From: Granulicella sp. dw_53
Lineage (GTDB): Bacteria > Acidobacteriota > Terriglobia > Terriglobales > Acidobacteriaceae
Direction of reading: 5' to 3'
Length of the DNA stretch: 39,727 bases
Assembly: GCF_018449545.1 (NCBI RefSeq)
Contig: NZ_JAAVUR010000025.1
Span: 1 to 39,727, forward strand
This document shows positions 1-9,600 of the stretch, one piece after another. The notes beneath the pieces were generated by a model. That model was not told the origin of the DNA and ran no database searches. It saw nothing but the letters and a program-made list of their open reading frames with translations. Made by a program: the position numbers and the translations under genes. The number at the start of each line of letters is the position of its first letter. Position 1 is the first letter of the stretch.

Positions 1-192
1 CAACGCCAACACACTTCACCAAATGTACGGAAGAACCCAAATAATTAGCACAGAAGTTCGCCACTTAATTAGAAAAACAACAAGCATCACCAATGAAAGC
101 AAATAAGCCTACTCGGGAGTTTCTTCCATTTCCTCCACGGGAGTCAGTTCTGAACATCCTTGGGGTCCCCTCTAGAACGTGTCGGCGCTGAG

Positions 193-1458
193 TCAGGTTG
201 ACCTGAGTCCAAACGCCTCCTCCAAAAGGTCGGCGGCCTTGGTGAGGCCCTGCGTCATCTGGATGTTTTTTTTCAGCCGCAAGGCATTGCTCCGATACTT
301 CGGGTTACCCAGCACTTCGTCCACATGAGCCCTCAAAGAAGACGCCGTTAGTTCCTTCAACGGAATGAAGGTCCCAGTTCCAGTGGCTGCAATCCTGGCC
401 GCTACTCCCGGTTGGTCGTTGGTGATCGGGACTACCACCATGGGGACTCCCTGTGACAAGCATTCAAGCGCTGTATTTAGTCCGCCATGGGTGATGCAAA
501 GGGTGGTTTGCTTGAGCAACTCCAACTGAGGTGCACTGTTCACGATGACAGCATTCTTCGGCAATGATTTAATTTCCCTGACATCCAGTACGGGGCCAAC
601 CGAAAGCACCAGCTGCATTCCCGAACGCTCCCCGACTCCCTTCGCAATCGTATTAAACATCTCTGCCAAACCATTTTGAAGGGTTCCGAGTGAAGCATAG
701 ATTAACGGATCACCCGTAAGTTGCTCCCACGGAAATCCAACTGAACCGCGGCCCGCACCATCATGGAACGGACCTGTGTAGTGAAATTGCGAAGGCCAGG
801 GTGAAGCGTCAAGATCAAACACCTTTGGGGTTTGGGCTAACCACAAGCGCTTCGAAATGGTCGCAAATGGGTCATCCCAATCTATATCTAGACCCATCCT
901 TTGGGCATATTCGCGCCCCACGGCTTCTCTGGGCGCAAAAATTGGCTTCATCCTCTGAAGGAACTGTCGATTACGAACTAGTCCTTCAGAAGAAGGATCA
1001 TGCGAAGCGGAAAATGTACAAACTGGTGTGAGACCTGTGAAGTCGAACGGAAGAGCGTTCGAGACAGTGGCATAAGGCATGCCGAGGGACATAGGAACCA
1101 GTCCCAATGGATTATTTACCTCGTCCAGCAACACCGCGTCGACTTTGTGTTGTGCAAGGACTTTCGGCAGCCCCACGAACTCATTCCGAGAGATGTCAGC
1201 CAATAACTGGAAGGTATATTCAAGAGCCTCCTCCCCTTGGAGTCTTCCTAAGGGCTCGATGAACTTCAGGAAGCCACCGGCGGGATAGGCCTCGGGGCAC
1301 AACGGCGCGAATGGAAGCTCCGCCGCCACAGCCACGGCTTCCGTATCCATCAGAGAGAGAAATAGAACATCATGTCCGCGTAATTTCATCTGTCGCGCAA
1401 GGGAAGCCATTGGGTTGAGGTGGCCCGGAGAGGGAACTCCAACAAAAGCAATCTTCAA
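193..1458 (-). CDS. GT1-family (UGT/MGT-like) glycosyltransferase
   Basis: Predicted cytoplasmic nucleotide-sugar-dependent glycosyltransferase of the GT-B fold, resembling macrolide and zeaxanthin glucosyltransferases. The N-terminus carries the GT1 acceptor-side motif VGVPSPGHLNPM with the usual catalytic histidine at about residue 13. The C-terminal donor-binding signature is clear: a proline and glutamine-containing stretch (SAPQLELL) leads into THGGLNTALE (HGG at about 324) and then GVPMVVVPITNDQPGVAA. Length, 421 aa, is normal for the family. I place the start at the TTG at 1458 because AGGAG lies 7 nt upstream (1466-1470); an in-frame ATG at 1479 has no comparable site. It lies about 230 nt downstream of a GMC oxidoreductase on the same strand, suggesting joint modification of a small lipophilic metabolite. 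The acceptor cannot be read from sequence. Family confidence is high, substrate unknown. Confidence 0.9.
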   Translation of the reverse strand: MKIAFVGVPSPGHLNPMASLARQMKLRGHDVLFLSLMDTEAVAVAAELPFAPLCPEAYPAGGFLKFIEPLGRLQGEEALEYTFQLLADISRNEFVGLPKVLAQHKVDAVLLDEVNNPLGLVPMSLGMPYATVSNALPFDFTGLTPVCTFSASHDPSSEGLVRNRQFLQRMKPIFAPREAVGREYAQRMGLDIDWDDPFATISKRLWLAQTPKVFDLDASPWPSQFHYTGPFHDGAGRGSVGFPWEQLTGDPLIYASLGTLQNGLAEMFNTIAKGVGERSGMQLVLSVGPVLDVREIKSLPKNAVIVNSAPQLELLKQTTLCITHGGLNTALECLSQGVPMVVVPITNDQPGVAARIAATGTGTFIPLKELTASSLRAHVDEVLGNPKYRSNALRLKKNIQMTQGLTKAADLLEEAFGLRST

Positions 1459-1689
1459 GGTGTTGCTCCTTCGATACATCGCTTAGTGCCCAACTCGGAT
1501 GGTCACTGGGGTCGCAGGTGACGATATTCTCGTCATCCTGTATGGGAGGTGTAAACCGGATTGCCATCGGTGCCACAGGCACGGGATTGCTAGCCGGTAT
1601 TGCCTAGGATGTGAATGCGTAGTAAATTCGAGAATCGCCTACGCAGCGTTCTTGCCGCCGATTTCTGCGAAGATGATTGATAGCAGCGT

Positions 1690-3267
1690 CTAAATTCCGT
1701 ATGTTTGTTTGATCATCTCCGCCGCCCTTTCACCAATCACGACGCACGGCGCCATCGTATTGCCACTGGTAATCTCCGGCATGATCGAAGCGTCGGCTAC
1801 ACGTAGCTTCTCTATTCCGTAGACCTTCAGTCTGCTATCGACCACTGACATTGCATCACGGCCCATCTTCGCGGTACACGACTGATGCCAATAGGTAACG
1901 GCCGCATTACGGAAGAAGTTCTCCATTTCCCGGGAACCAAGCTTGCCCGGCATGACCTCACCTTTCACAAGCTTTGCAAAAGAGGAGTTGCTGCCGATTT
2001 CGCGACACAACTCAATGCTTGGGATGGCCGCCTTGAGATCGTCCGGATGCGAGAGTGTATTGGCATCGATCAGAATGGGATCGATAACGTTAGGGCCGGA
2101 GAGGCGAAGTGAGCCTCGACTTTTCGGATGCGCGAGGCCTGCAAACATGGTCCATCCGTGAGCGGGCACGCCGAGATGGGCGTTTTCAGCACTGGTTATA
2201 GGGAACTCTAAATTGCAGTGAAACATGTCGGGCACATCCAAACTCGAATCGCTCTTCCAATACAGCGTCGCTTCGGATGCTCCATTGCCTATCGGCTGCG
2301 GCTCTCTACATTCAAAGATGCAGCCGAACGATACGTGATCCTGATGATTCTGGCCAACACCTGGCAGATGCTGAATTACATTGATGCCGTGCCTTTGAAG
2401 CTCGTCTTGAGGGCCGATACCGGATTGGAGCAACACCTTAGGAGTATTAATTGCCCCAAGCGAAAGTATGACCTCTTGTTCTGCGTGGTACTGACAGATC
2501 TTCCCATCCAGGATGACTTCTATGCCAATAACCGACTTACCCGCGAAAAGAAGCTTGCTGACCAGAGCATGAGTCAGGACCGTTAAGTTCGGTTGGTCGA
2601 GCAGGGGATACACATAGCTCCGAAAGATCGAAGAGCGCCGTCCCTTCCGGATAATGAGGTCATTAATCGCCGCGCCGCCTTGGCCTTCCATCATCTCTCC
2701 GTTCGGGCTCGCGAAGGTCGGGAGTCCTACAGAACGTGCAGCTTCCACCATGGCAAGAGCAATGGGTTGAGGATTTGAGGCTGACTCCACATAGACAGGT
2801 CCTCCCACGCCGCGACGAACTGTATCGCTCTCTCCCTGCCAATTCTCGATTCGCCGATAGATACCGAGAACTGATTCATATCCCCACGCCGCATCCCCCG
2901 ATAACGCGGCGAAGTTCTCCCAATCATTTTTGTGACCACGAGCCCAAACCATGACATTGATGCTGGAGCTACCGCCAAGCACCTTTCCCATATTGAGGGG
3001 AATAGAACGACCGTTCAGGTGGGGATTGGGCTGTGCCGTGAATGACCAGTCACGCTCGGAACCTAAATTCAATGGCCATTGGGACGGATCCATCACCTCG
3101 GGAACGTCATCACTACCACCTGCCTCAATCAATAGCACCCGCACCTGCGAGTTTTCGGCAAGTCGCGCTGCTACTACCGAGCCAGCGGGGCCAGCTCCGC
3201 AAACGATGAAATCGTAACATCCCTCTGCGGGCATGGAGTTCTTCTTACTCGGAAAATGAATAGACAA
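1690..3267 (-). CDS. GMC-family FAD-dependent oxidoreductase (choline dehydrogenase-like)
   Basis: Glucose-methanol-choline oxidoreductase, 525 aa, expected to oxidise an alcohol to an aldehyde or ketone using FAD. The Rossmann FAD site is at residues 20-50 (GAGPAGS, with glutamate 48 at the end of beta-2). The GMC signature 1 region GKVLGGSSSINVMVWARG follows. The C-terminal active site shows histidine 461 in YWHQSCTAKMG and asparagine 503 in SGNTMAP, the His-Asn pair of the family. No signal peptide is seen, so it is probably cytoplasmic. The ATG at 3267 has GAGGGAG about 11 nt upstream; an internal ATG at 3234 would still keep the FAD motif. It precedes the glycosyltransferase on the same strand and is divergent from an HTH-GAF regulator that probably controls it. 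The substrate is not assignable. Confidence 0.93.
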   Translation of the reverse strand: MSIHFPSKKNSMPAEGCYDFIVCGAGPAGSVVAARLAENSQVRVLLIEAGGSDDVPEVMDPSQWPLNLGSERDWSFTAQPNPHLNGRSIPLNMGKVLGGSSSINVMVWARGHKNDWENFAALSGDAAWGYESVLGIYRRIENWQGESDTVRRGVGGPVYVESASNPQPIALAMVEAARSVGLPTFASPNGEMMEGQGGAAINDLIIRKGRRSSIFRSYVYPLLDQPNLTVLTHALVSKLLFAGKSVIGIEVILDGKICQYHAEQEVILSLGAINTPKVLLQSGIGPQDELQRHGINVIQHLPGVGQNHQDHVSFGCIFECREPQPIGNGASEATLYWKSDSSLDVPDMFHCNLEFPITSAENAHLGVPAHGWTMFAGLAHPKSRGSLRLSGPNVIDPILIDANTLSHPDDLKAAIPSIELCREIGSNSSFAKLVKGEVMPGKLGSREMENFFRNAAVTYWHQSCTAKMGRDAMSVVDSRLKVYGIEKLRVADASIMPEITSGNTMAPCVVIGERAAEMIKQTYGI

Positions 3268-3330
3268 AATGACTCCCTCAATTAAATCTCTAGAGCGACC
3301 AATAAACCATTGTGATTGCTCTGCTTATTC

Positions 3331-3365
3331 AAAGTATCAAATCTATCAATTAAGTCAAATATAAT
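3331..3365. promoter_or_regulatory. Divergent promoter region between GMC oxidoreductase and regulator
   Basis: The AT-rich 142-nt intergenic region holds readable sigma-70-like elements for both directions. On the minus strand TTGACT (3353-3358) and TACTTT (3331-3336) are 16 nt apart and face the oxidoreductase. On the plus strand TATAAT (3360-3365) faces the regulator, with only a poor -35. Several ATCAA and ATCGAT words lie between and could be operators. The elements are seen in the sequence; promoter function is inferred. Confidence 0.4.
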
Positions 3366-3409
3366 GTTTTCATCGATAAAGACTATATTGAAAACAGAGG
3401 GAGGAGCTA

Positions 3410-4576
3410 ATGCTTTTTCCTTGGAATCATGCTGATGAATGGAATGTCGAGTTGAGAGAACGGAGCGAAATGGAAAAAACGATTCTGACTACTTCCGAAG
3501 TCGCGAGATTGCTGGGCATATCGGTGCGGACGGCCCAACTACTCATCGAAGGAGGATCTCTGCCTTCATGGAAGACTCCTGGCGGGCATCGACGGGTTTA
3601 CCGAGCGGATATTGTCGCTCTATTGACGAGGTCCAAGCCATCCACCAGCATCTCTTCCTCCGCACGAGTCATTCTCGTCGCTTCGGCTAAGCGTCGCCTT
3701 CATTATGAAAAATTGCTTTCCGAAATCGGTGAATGCTTCGTAGAGAGCTACGATGATGTATATTCTGCTTCCTTCGCTGTAGGTTCCCGTCTTCCGGCCA
3801 TCGTAATTGTCGATCTGAATGAGCGAAGCGAAGACCGACGATCCTTCTTGCGTAAGCTCACGGAAGATCCTGTATTTTCTCTCGTGCGAATCATCGCGAT
3901 AGGTGGACGACGCGATGCATTGGATAAACTGAAAGATCGGCCTAACTTAACGCGAATTTCGTCATTGGGTTCGCTACCCGATGCTGTCCGCGCTGTTCTG
4001 AACGATCCGGCTGAGATAACCATACTCAATGGAAATTTTTCTTTTCCTACTGCTAAGAATGAAGCCCAAAGATTAGCGGCAGTCGAGAGATCGGGCTTGG
4101 TCGATACAGTCGCTGAGGATTCGTTCGATAAGCTGACTTGGCTCGCAAGCCATAGCTTGGGGATGCCCATTTCCGTCTTCACAGTGCTGACATCAACCCA
4201 TCAGTGGTTCAAGTCGCGTCTTGGGTTGGAGATGGAGAAAACTCCAAGAAGTTGGGCCTTCTGCAATCAGACCATCTTACAGAAACATGTATTCTCTGTG
4301 GAGAATCTGTCCCTCGATTCGCGATTTGCGGACATTCCCGCAGTGGCTGGTCAACCGAATTTACGCTTCTACGCCGGGGCGCCGGTGATTGATTCCGACG
4401 GTTTTGCGTTGGGATCTTTATGCGTAATCGACTATAAACCGCGAGCGTTAGATCAAAATCAAAAACGAACTCTTCTCACCTTGGCGGCTCTCGCCTCTGA
4501 TGCGGTTCAATTGCGTGCAATCACTCGCCGATTGCAATCCGTTCAGGATGCCCTCCGGGAGAGCAACAATTCATGA
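3410..4576 (+). CDS. One-component regulator: excisionase/MerR-like HTH, receiver-like domain, GAF domain
   Basis: A 388-aa cytoplasmic DNA-binding protein. Residues 21-75 form an excisionase/MerR-type helix-turn-helix (TTSEVARLLGISVRTAQ, then the wing WKTPGGHRRVYRADI). Residues 85-195 look like a degenerate response-regulator receiver: a beta strand ending in VIVDLN gives the possible phospho-aspartate, but the N-terminal acidic pair and the conserved lysine are not obvious. Residues 215-380 are a GAF domain (FTVLTSTHQWFKSRLGLE, FYAGAPV, LGSLCVID), which usually binds a small ligand or senses redox or light. A strong GGGAGGAG lies just before the ATG at 3410; an alternative ATG at 3470 starts directly at the HTH. 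It is divergent from the GMC oxidoreductase and glycosyltransferase, its likeliest targets. The signal is unknown. Confidence 0.85.
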   Translation: MLFPWNHADEWNVELRERSEMEKTILTTSEVARLLGISVRTAQLLIEGGSLPSWKTPGGHRRVYRADIVALLTRSKPSTSISSSARVILVASAKRRLHYEKLLSEIGECFVESYDDVYSASFAVGSRLPAIVIVDLNERSEDRRSFLRKLTEDPVFSLVRIIAIGGRRDALDKLKDRPNLTRISSLGSLPDAVRAVLNDPAEITILNGNFSFPTAKNEAQRLAAVERSGLVDTVAEDSFDKLTWLASHSLGMPISVFTVLTSTHQWFKSRLGLEMEKTPRSWAFCNQTILQKHVFSVENLSLDSRFADIPAVAGQPNLRFYAGAPVIDSDGFALGSLCVIDYKPRALDQNQKRTLLTLAALASDAVQLRAITRRLQSVQDALRESNNS

Positions 4577-4959
4577 AGTGGCAGCGTTGAAAAAGCCGCG
4601 ACCGCACCTCCGGGATAAGGGGCGACAGCCAAAGTCTGCAGATTCCGAAGTGGCTGCAAAATCGCTTCAACCTTTGGAACCAGCGGTTGGACTAGTCAAT
4701 CAGACAAGCATTCCCTACAAACAACTGACGATTCCTTGCTGCAAAATCTGTAACAACGAGTAACTCTCCCGGTTGGAGAACACGATAAGAGAGGCCGTAT
4801 CGCAGGGGCCAGCCGCCGTCGAAGCGCTTCCTCCGGCCACTGTATACATGTGGTTGGCTTCCAACACAGATGTTTCTTCTCTCTCGATTGCCCATCGAGC
4901 ATGCTCGCCTTCTTCTCCCGGGTTCTAACGAGATGGGGATGCGATGCATTGCTGACCTG
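4577..4959. other. Intergenic region without a convincing gene
   Basis: No reading frame here combines a start, a ribosome binding site and protein-like composition. One minus-strand frame across about 4696-4830 reads somewhat like a protein tail, but it has no recognisable family and may be chance. It separates the regulator from the convergent RES toxin gene. Confidence 0.4.
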
Positions 4960-5409
4960 CTATTGAAACAAACGAGCGTCGAAGGCATGCTGATAAGTCA
5001 TGGTAATTTTCAGCAGATTTGCTTCGGTGTGTTGTGGATTTACGAGAAGGTTCCATGTCTCCGGGACAAGCACGCTGGGAACCTGCAGTAGGAGGGAGCG
5101 ATGCTCGGAGAGCCAACGATCCCCGATGCCTTGGGTGAAGGTAATATCCTCTGTCCAGTCAGGAGGGAATGCACCCGCCTCGACCTGTTCGATGGAGAGC
5201 GTATCCGGTCCTTCAATTCTTAACACCTGAAAACGCTCAGGGCGATCCTCGGAGTCGATTTCCATGTGCACCAGGGTTTCGAGTAAGGCCGTTGACGGAT
5301 TTAAAGTGCAATAGACGACCGGATGACCCTTGGTATGCCAACGACCGGATACATACAGGCCACCCAATCCGTCTAAAGTCTCGTAATTACTGACTCTCCA
5401 TAGGATCAC
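4960..5409 (-). CDS. RES-domain toxin (NAD+-degrading) of an Xre-RES toxin-antitoxin pair
   Basis: A 149-aa RES-family protein. Characterised RES toxins act in the cytoplasm by depleting NAD+. The diagnostic residues are all visible: arginine 23 in SGRWHTKG, tyrosine 33 in PVVYC, glutamate 44 in TALLETLVH, and serine 112 in the VPSVLVPE segment leading to LLVNPQH. The N-terminus LWRVSN is also typical, so the protein appears full length and intact. Translation starts at GTG (5409), 10 nt after the stop of the antitoxin gene, with no good ribosome binding site of its own, which suggests translational coupling. Its pairing and order with the DUF2384 antitoxin match the known module. Confidence 0.93.
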   Translation of the reverse strand: MILWRVSNYETLDGLGGLYVSGRWHTKGHPVVYCTLNPSTALLETLVHMEIDSEDRPERFQVLRIEGPDTLSIEQVEAGAFPPDWTEDITFTQGIGDRWLSEHRSLLLQVPSVLVPETWNLLVNPQHTEANLLKITMTYQHAFDARLFQ

Positions 5410-5419
5410 AGTGCAATAC

Positions 5420-5863
5420 TCAGGCTGCGAATCCGTAATCGAGCTGGAGGAGCATCTCTTCTACCAGGCGCGCCCCAGCCTCGGTCCGCAACATCTCAAG
5501 CGGGCTGCGTCCCTCAAAACGAGTCTTTGCCTTGCGGAGCCAGCGCGAGGCTTTCGCGTCGTCGCCAAAAACTTCTTCTGCTAGGGAAGTGACGCGAGCG
5601 ATTCGGACTGCGCGGTCGGATTCATCGTGGGTCAAAGACTCGCGACGAGTCTTCCGGTGTACCAGAGTTCGCCGTGGAACAATGAAACTATAAATTTCTT
5701 CGTCGCTCATTCCATGACTGGAAAGGGATTCCACAGATGTAAGAGGAAGGCGGTCGTCCACCAGACGAGCAAGATCATGGTCTGAACGTAAGGGAGCGAC
5801 CCCAAGCTTGATCTCAAGACGGCGATAGAACATCGCCGGTTCTCTTTTTACACGAATAGCCAT
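5420..5863 (-). CDS. Xre/MbcA/ParS-type antitoxin (DUF2384) for the RES toxin
   Basis: A 147-aa antitoxin that should bind and neutralise the adjacent RES toxin and repress the operon. The middle (about residues 38-85, SLSSHGMSDEEIYSFIVPRR and following) matches the Xre-like helix-turn-helix of this family. The C-terminal 50 residues (EVFGDDAKASRWLRKAKTRF, then SPLEMLRTEAGARLVEEML) are the DUF2384 toxin-binding domain, including the conserved W-L and G-SP-ML pattern. The ATG at 5863 has GGGAG 5 nt upstream (5869-5873). It is the first gene of the two-gene operon and has a near-consensus promoter directly upstream. Confidence 0.92.
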   Translation of the reverse strand: MAIRVKREPAMFYRRLEIKLGVAPLRSDHDLARLVDDRLPLTSVESLSSHGMSDEEIYSFIVPRRTLVHRKTRRESLTHDESDRAVRIARVTSLAEEVFGDDAKASRWLRKAKTRFEGRSPLEMLRTEAGARLVEEMLLQLDYGFAA

Positions 5864-5882
5864 AGACGCTCCCTTGGCAAAC

Positions 5883-5935
5883 TGCCGTAATTATAGCGGC
5901 AACTTGCTCGCGGATCAATATGGCAATGATCAATA
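5883..5935 (-). promoter_or_regulatory. Promoter and candidate operators of the Xre-RES operon
   Basis: On the minus strand TTGATC (5913-5918) and a perfect TATAAT (5890-5895) are exactly 17 nt apart, 26 nt before the antitoxin ATG. Two repeat systems overlap them: an inverted repeat TGCCG (5883-5887) and CGGCA (5897-5901) flanking the -10 box, and a direct repeat GATCAATA (5913-5920 and 5928-5935) with 15-nt period over and upstream of the -35. Both are well placed for autorepression by the antitoxin. Promoter and repeats are seen; operator function is inferred. Confidence 0.65.
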
Positions 5936-6006
5936 GGACAATTCTGTGAAGCCGATGGTCGACACTCTTCTGCAGCTGAAACAAAGGCCAGCCTCGGAGG
6001 AAAGCC

Positions 6007-6177
6007 ATGTACCCGTCCCAGTCCCCGCCAGTCCCACGGTACGCATCAAGCGAGAGATTTGGCGAGGGAGGCTTTGGATCACGACATTATGGGGATCTCG
6101 ACGTAAAAGCGGCCGCGCTTGAAGATCGAGGTGCAGGCTCCTCGACTTACCTCCGCTTTACACGGCTAGCCAATTAA
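6007..6177 (+). CDS. Possible small ORF of 56 aa, no recognised family
   Basis: A short frame starts with ATG at 6007, preceded by GGAGG (5996-6000) at 6-nt spacing, one of the better ribosome binding sites in the window, and ends at TAA 6175-6177. The predicted product is 56 aa, rich in glycine, serine and arginine in its first half, without a signal peptide or membrane segment. I recognise no domain. It lies between the divergent toxin-antitoxin promoter and the leader of the large secreted protein. It could be a real small protein or a gene remnant. Confidence 0.3.
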   Translation: MYPSQSPPVPRYASSERFGEGGFGSRHYGDLDVKAAALEDRGAGSSTYLRFTRLAN

Positions 6178-6664
6178 TGCAACAGAGCTCTTGAGAATAT
6201 GGCAGGAAATTAATCAAGCTCATCCCAAAGTTGCCGACTCAAGGAGGTTATGGATGCTTGTCTCGGAATTCCAGAAAACCTGTGGATTTCGGGAATAAAT
6301 GTTGTCGTGTGGGATCTTACCTACAACGGGGCACAGAGAATTTCAGATCATATCCATGGAGGGCGTGTTGCGTCTTCCTGCTTTGGAGGCAACCCTCCAT
6401 GCACCTACCTGCTACCATCGCCTCACTCGCGAAAGGCCTTCATCGGCTCGAGAAAGCATTTGTGATGCCTGAGTTGGTACTTCATGTATTCCATCTACCG
6501 CTGAAGAAATCGAAGCAGATATGAGACCACGAACCATGTGTCCTTTCGATGTCGACGCCCGTTCCTGTCGTCTGCGGATGAATTTTAAATTACAACGCTC
6601 GAAAGTCGCGATAACTGCGATTAAAACCTTTGCTTGCATTTCTACCAATGAAAGGAAGCACCTC
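6178..6664 (+). other. Long leader region of the large secreted protein
   Basis: No gene is convincing here. A possible 71-codon frame from 6250 sits close behind an AGGAGG-like sequence but has no recognisable content. The notable element is a long hairpin at 6355-6401, listed separately. The region may be the 5' untranslated leader of the gene that starts at 6665. Confidence 0.35.
6355..6401 (+). repeat. Long imperfect hairpin in the leader region
   Basis: CATGGAGGG (6355-6363) is perfectly complementary to CCCTCCATG (6393-6401). Inside it TTGC (6368-6371) pairs with GCAA (6389-6392), and TTCC (6375-6378) pairs with GGAG (6385-6388, one wobble), leaving a 6-nt loop. This gives about 17 base pairs interrupted by one-sided bulges. 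There is no T-tract, so it is not a standard terminator. It may be a structured leader element. Confidence 0.45.
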
Positions 6665-9600
6665 TTGAAAACTCAGCTTGGCAACTTCAAGTCTTCTGTC
6701 CTTCTACTCTGCCTGCTTGGGGGATCAGCGCTCGCGCAGGATGTCACGATGTGGAAGATGGACCCGCAACACACGGGGCTAAATTCTCACGAGACAATTC
6801 TGACTCCGACGATCGTTGCGGATAAGACAAAATTCGCGCCTCTATTCTCCCAGAAATTGGATGGACAGGTTTACGGTGCCCCCCTCTTTATGAGCGCCAC
6901 AACTCTCAATAACTTGCCTGGGACCTTTCGGGATGGCAAGTCGCACAATGTTGTCTATGTGGTTACGCAACATGACAGTGTGTATGCCTTTGATGGTGAT
7001 GCTCAGAATATTGGTCCGAACGATTCCGCACCCCTGTGGCACACTAGTTTTTTGGTGCCCAATTCCCAATTTGGTACCCCCACGTCGGTACCATCTACCG
7101 ATGCCAATGGAAACGATATCACCCCTGAATTCGGCATCAGTACGACACCGGTGATTGATCCCGTATCCGGCACGCTCTATGTGGTTTCGCTGCTCAAGTT
7201 TCCAGGACAGTCGCTGAACAATCTCTATCGACAGGAAATTCATGCCCTTGATCTAAAGACCGGTCTGGACAAGGTCCCGCCATTCGTGCTCGACGCGAAT
7301 CTGACGTTTCAGGGCACCGCCAGTTCGAATACTCATGACAGCGATAAGGATCCAATCACTGCGCCTACAGGTCAGATTCCGTTTTCACCATTGCACGAAC
7401 ACCTGCGGGCGGCCATGGCTTTCGATCCGAAGAACCACGTCGTCTACCTGGCCTATGCTTCGCACAGTGACGAGATGCGGTATTACGGTTTGGTGCTCGG
7501 CTTCGATAGCTCTACGCTTAAGCTCATCCATAGTTTTGTGACGACCCCAAACGGCGGTGGCATGGGAGGCATTTGGCAAGGTGGAGCTTCGGTAGCCCTG
7601 GACGAGGACCAGAACATCCTCTTTGTGACCGGCAATGGTCAATTTGATCGGGATCCCAGCACTGGATCGGTGGATTGGGGCGAGAGTGCGCTCAAGTTAC
7701 CGGCAGCGATGGCTGGTCAACAACAATTCCAACTCACGATGACGGATACAAACTCTTTTTTTACCCCGTTCAACTGGGCGACCCTGAACAGCGGCGGTGT
7801 AGTTAACGGTCATTCCATTAATGGCGATTCGGACCTCGGCGCGGGCGGACCTCTACTGCTGCCTACGCAGCAGGGTGAGCATCCGCACATGATGATGTTC
7901 GGCGGCAAAGAAGGTACCTGGTACCTGGTAGACCGGGATACTCTCGGTGGTCTAACAACTGATGCCTCCAATAGCAAACAGCCGATCCAATTGATCCCCG
8001 AGCCAAGCTTTCCGCAACTCACACTTACACCAAGTTACTTCAACGGGGCCGTGTACTACGCCTCCAGCGGACACCCCATGGAGCGGCTCAAGGTGGTCTT
8101 TGATGCGGTAGATAACGTGACGAAGCTGGAAACAACGCCCACAATGGGTACTGGCGGCAACATCAATGCAAAAGGTGCCTCACCATTTATTACTTCAAAC
8201 GGTATCTCGAACGGCATCATATGGGCCATTGACGGAAATCTGAAGGCCTACGATGCAAATACCATGCAAGTCCTTTCCACCGGCTTCAACGGAGATATCA
8301 CAGCTCCGGATAATTCTGGACGATGCCAAACCACTAAATTCAACACTTTGGCTGTTGCGAACGGACATGCGTATTACACCTGCTACTCCGGTGTGAGCCA
8401 GGGATTTCTCTTCGTGGCAGGTCTGACAGCCGCGGCAGCGTTACCACCTGCGGCACCGACCGCTCTTTCAGCAAAAGCCGTATCTTCTACAGCAATCAAC
8501 CTGAGTTGGACGAACAATGCCTCCACCGATCCCTCGTTGGCTGGTTTCCATGTGTCCCGCGCGATCAGCGTCAATGGACCATTTGCGGTGTTGAGTGTAT
8601 CTGCTCAGGGCACAACATTTACTGATTCGACCGTCTCGCCGAACACGCAATACTTCTACCAAGTGACAGCGTTTAATAGTGCGGACTCGGCTCCAAGTAA
8701 TATTGCTTCTGCCACGACATTTCCAAGTTACACGCAGCCCGGACTGGTCGGATTCTGGCCCATGGAAGATGTCACGGGCAACGTCGTTAGCGATGCAAGT
8801 GGTAACGGTCATAGCGGTTCTCTGCCGACAGGAGGAGAGTCGTTGTTCACCACAGATGGCTACATCAATGGCGCTGTGGCCTTCCATGGCACCAAGATTG
8901 CGGACAACATCACGGTTCAGGACAGTCCTGATCTGGACTTCACCGCATCCCAAAGCTTCACGCTGGCGACCTGGGTTCGGTTAGACGCTATCACCGGAGT
9001 GGAGCAGCCGATCGTTCTTAAGTCGGCCAACAATGGCAATGTCTATGGATTGCTTTTCAATGGGAATAACCAATTTGTGATGCGCGGACCAGCTGGCGAT
9101 GTTGCTGGCTCAGTAGCGACAAAGGGGGTATGGGCGCATGTAGCCATGGTGCAGGACGGAACCGCCCGTACACGCACTCTTTATGTGAACGGTGGAGCCG
9201 TGGCCCACGATGTGGCCCAGGATGCGAATGGACCCGGAATACTGGAGTGGGGCGAAGAAGATCTGCCTGCAGGAAGCGATAATGTGCAGTTTGGCTTTCA
9301 GGGCGTGATCGACGAGACGCGGCTGTACGGCCGTGCGCTCTCCGCGTCGGAGATCGCGGATCTGCTTCCAGTGACATTGCTGGATGCCAGTTCCACGCTG
9401 TCTCCGAACACTCCTGACCAGCTTGGCACAACCTTGTTCCCGAGCAAGTCCCCTGTTAGCGAGGCTCGCATCAGCAATACCGCAGGAAGCTACGCGGTGG
9501 TTGCGCACTTTGCGAAGGCAGTGACAGGCATTTCGCCCACGCTGACCCTGCAGAGCGGTGCTCAGGTTCAAGGAGTTGTAGGCACACCCACTTATGATTC

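Noticed and set aside
4500..4763. 87-codon frame on the plus strand overlapping the end of the regulator gene
   Set aside because: It overlaps the GAF coding sequence in another frame, has no ribosome binding site and no recognisable content.
4692..4988. Minus-strand frames before the RES toxin
   Set aside because: Arginine-rich composition, overlap with the toxin end and no family match. One stretch reads mildly protein-like but is too short to support.
6231..6524. Frames of 71 and 97 codons in the leader of the giant protein
   Set aside because: They overlap one another, lie across a strong hairpin and have no recognisable domain.
6521..6664. Upstream extension of the giant secreted protein to an ATG at 6521
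   Set aside because: It would place 48 residues before a clean signal peptide. The TTG at 6665 has a ribosome binding site and gives a normal export signal.
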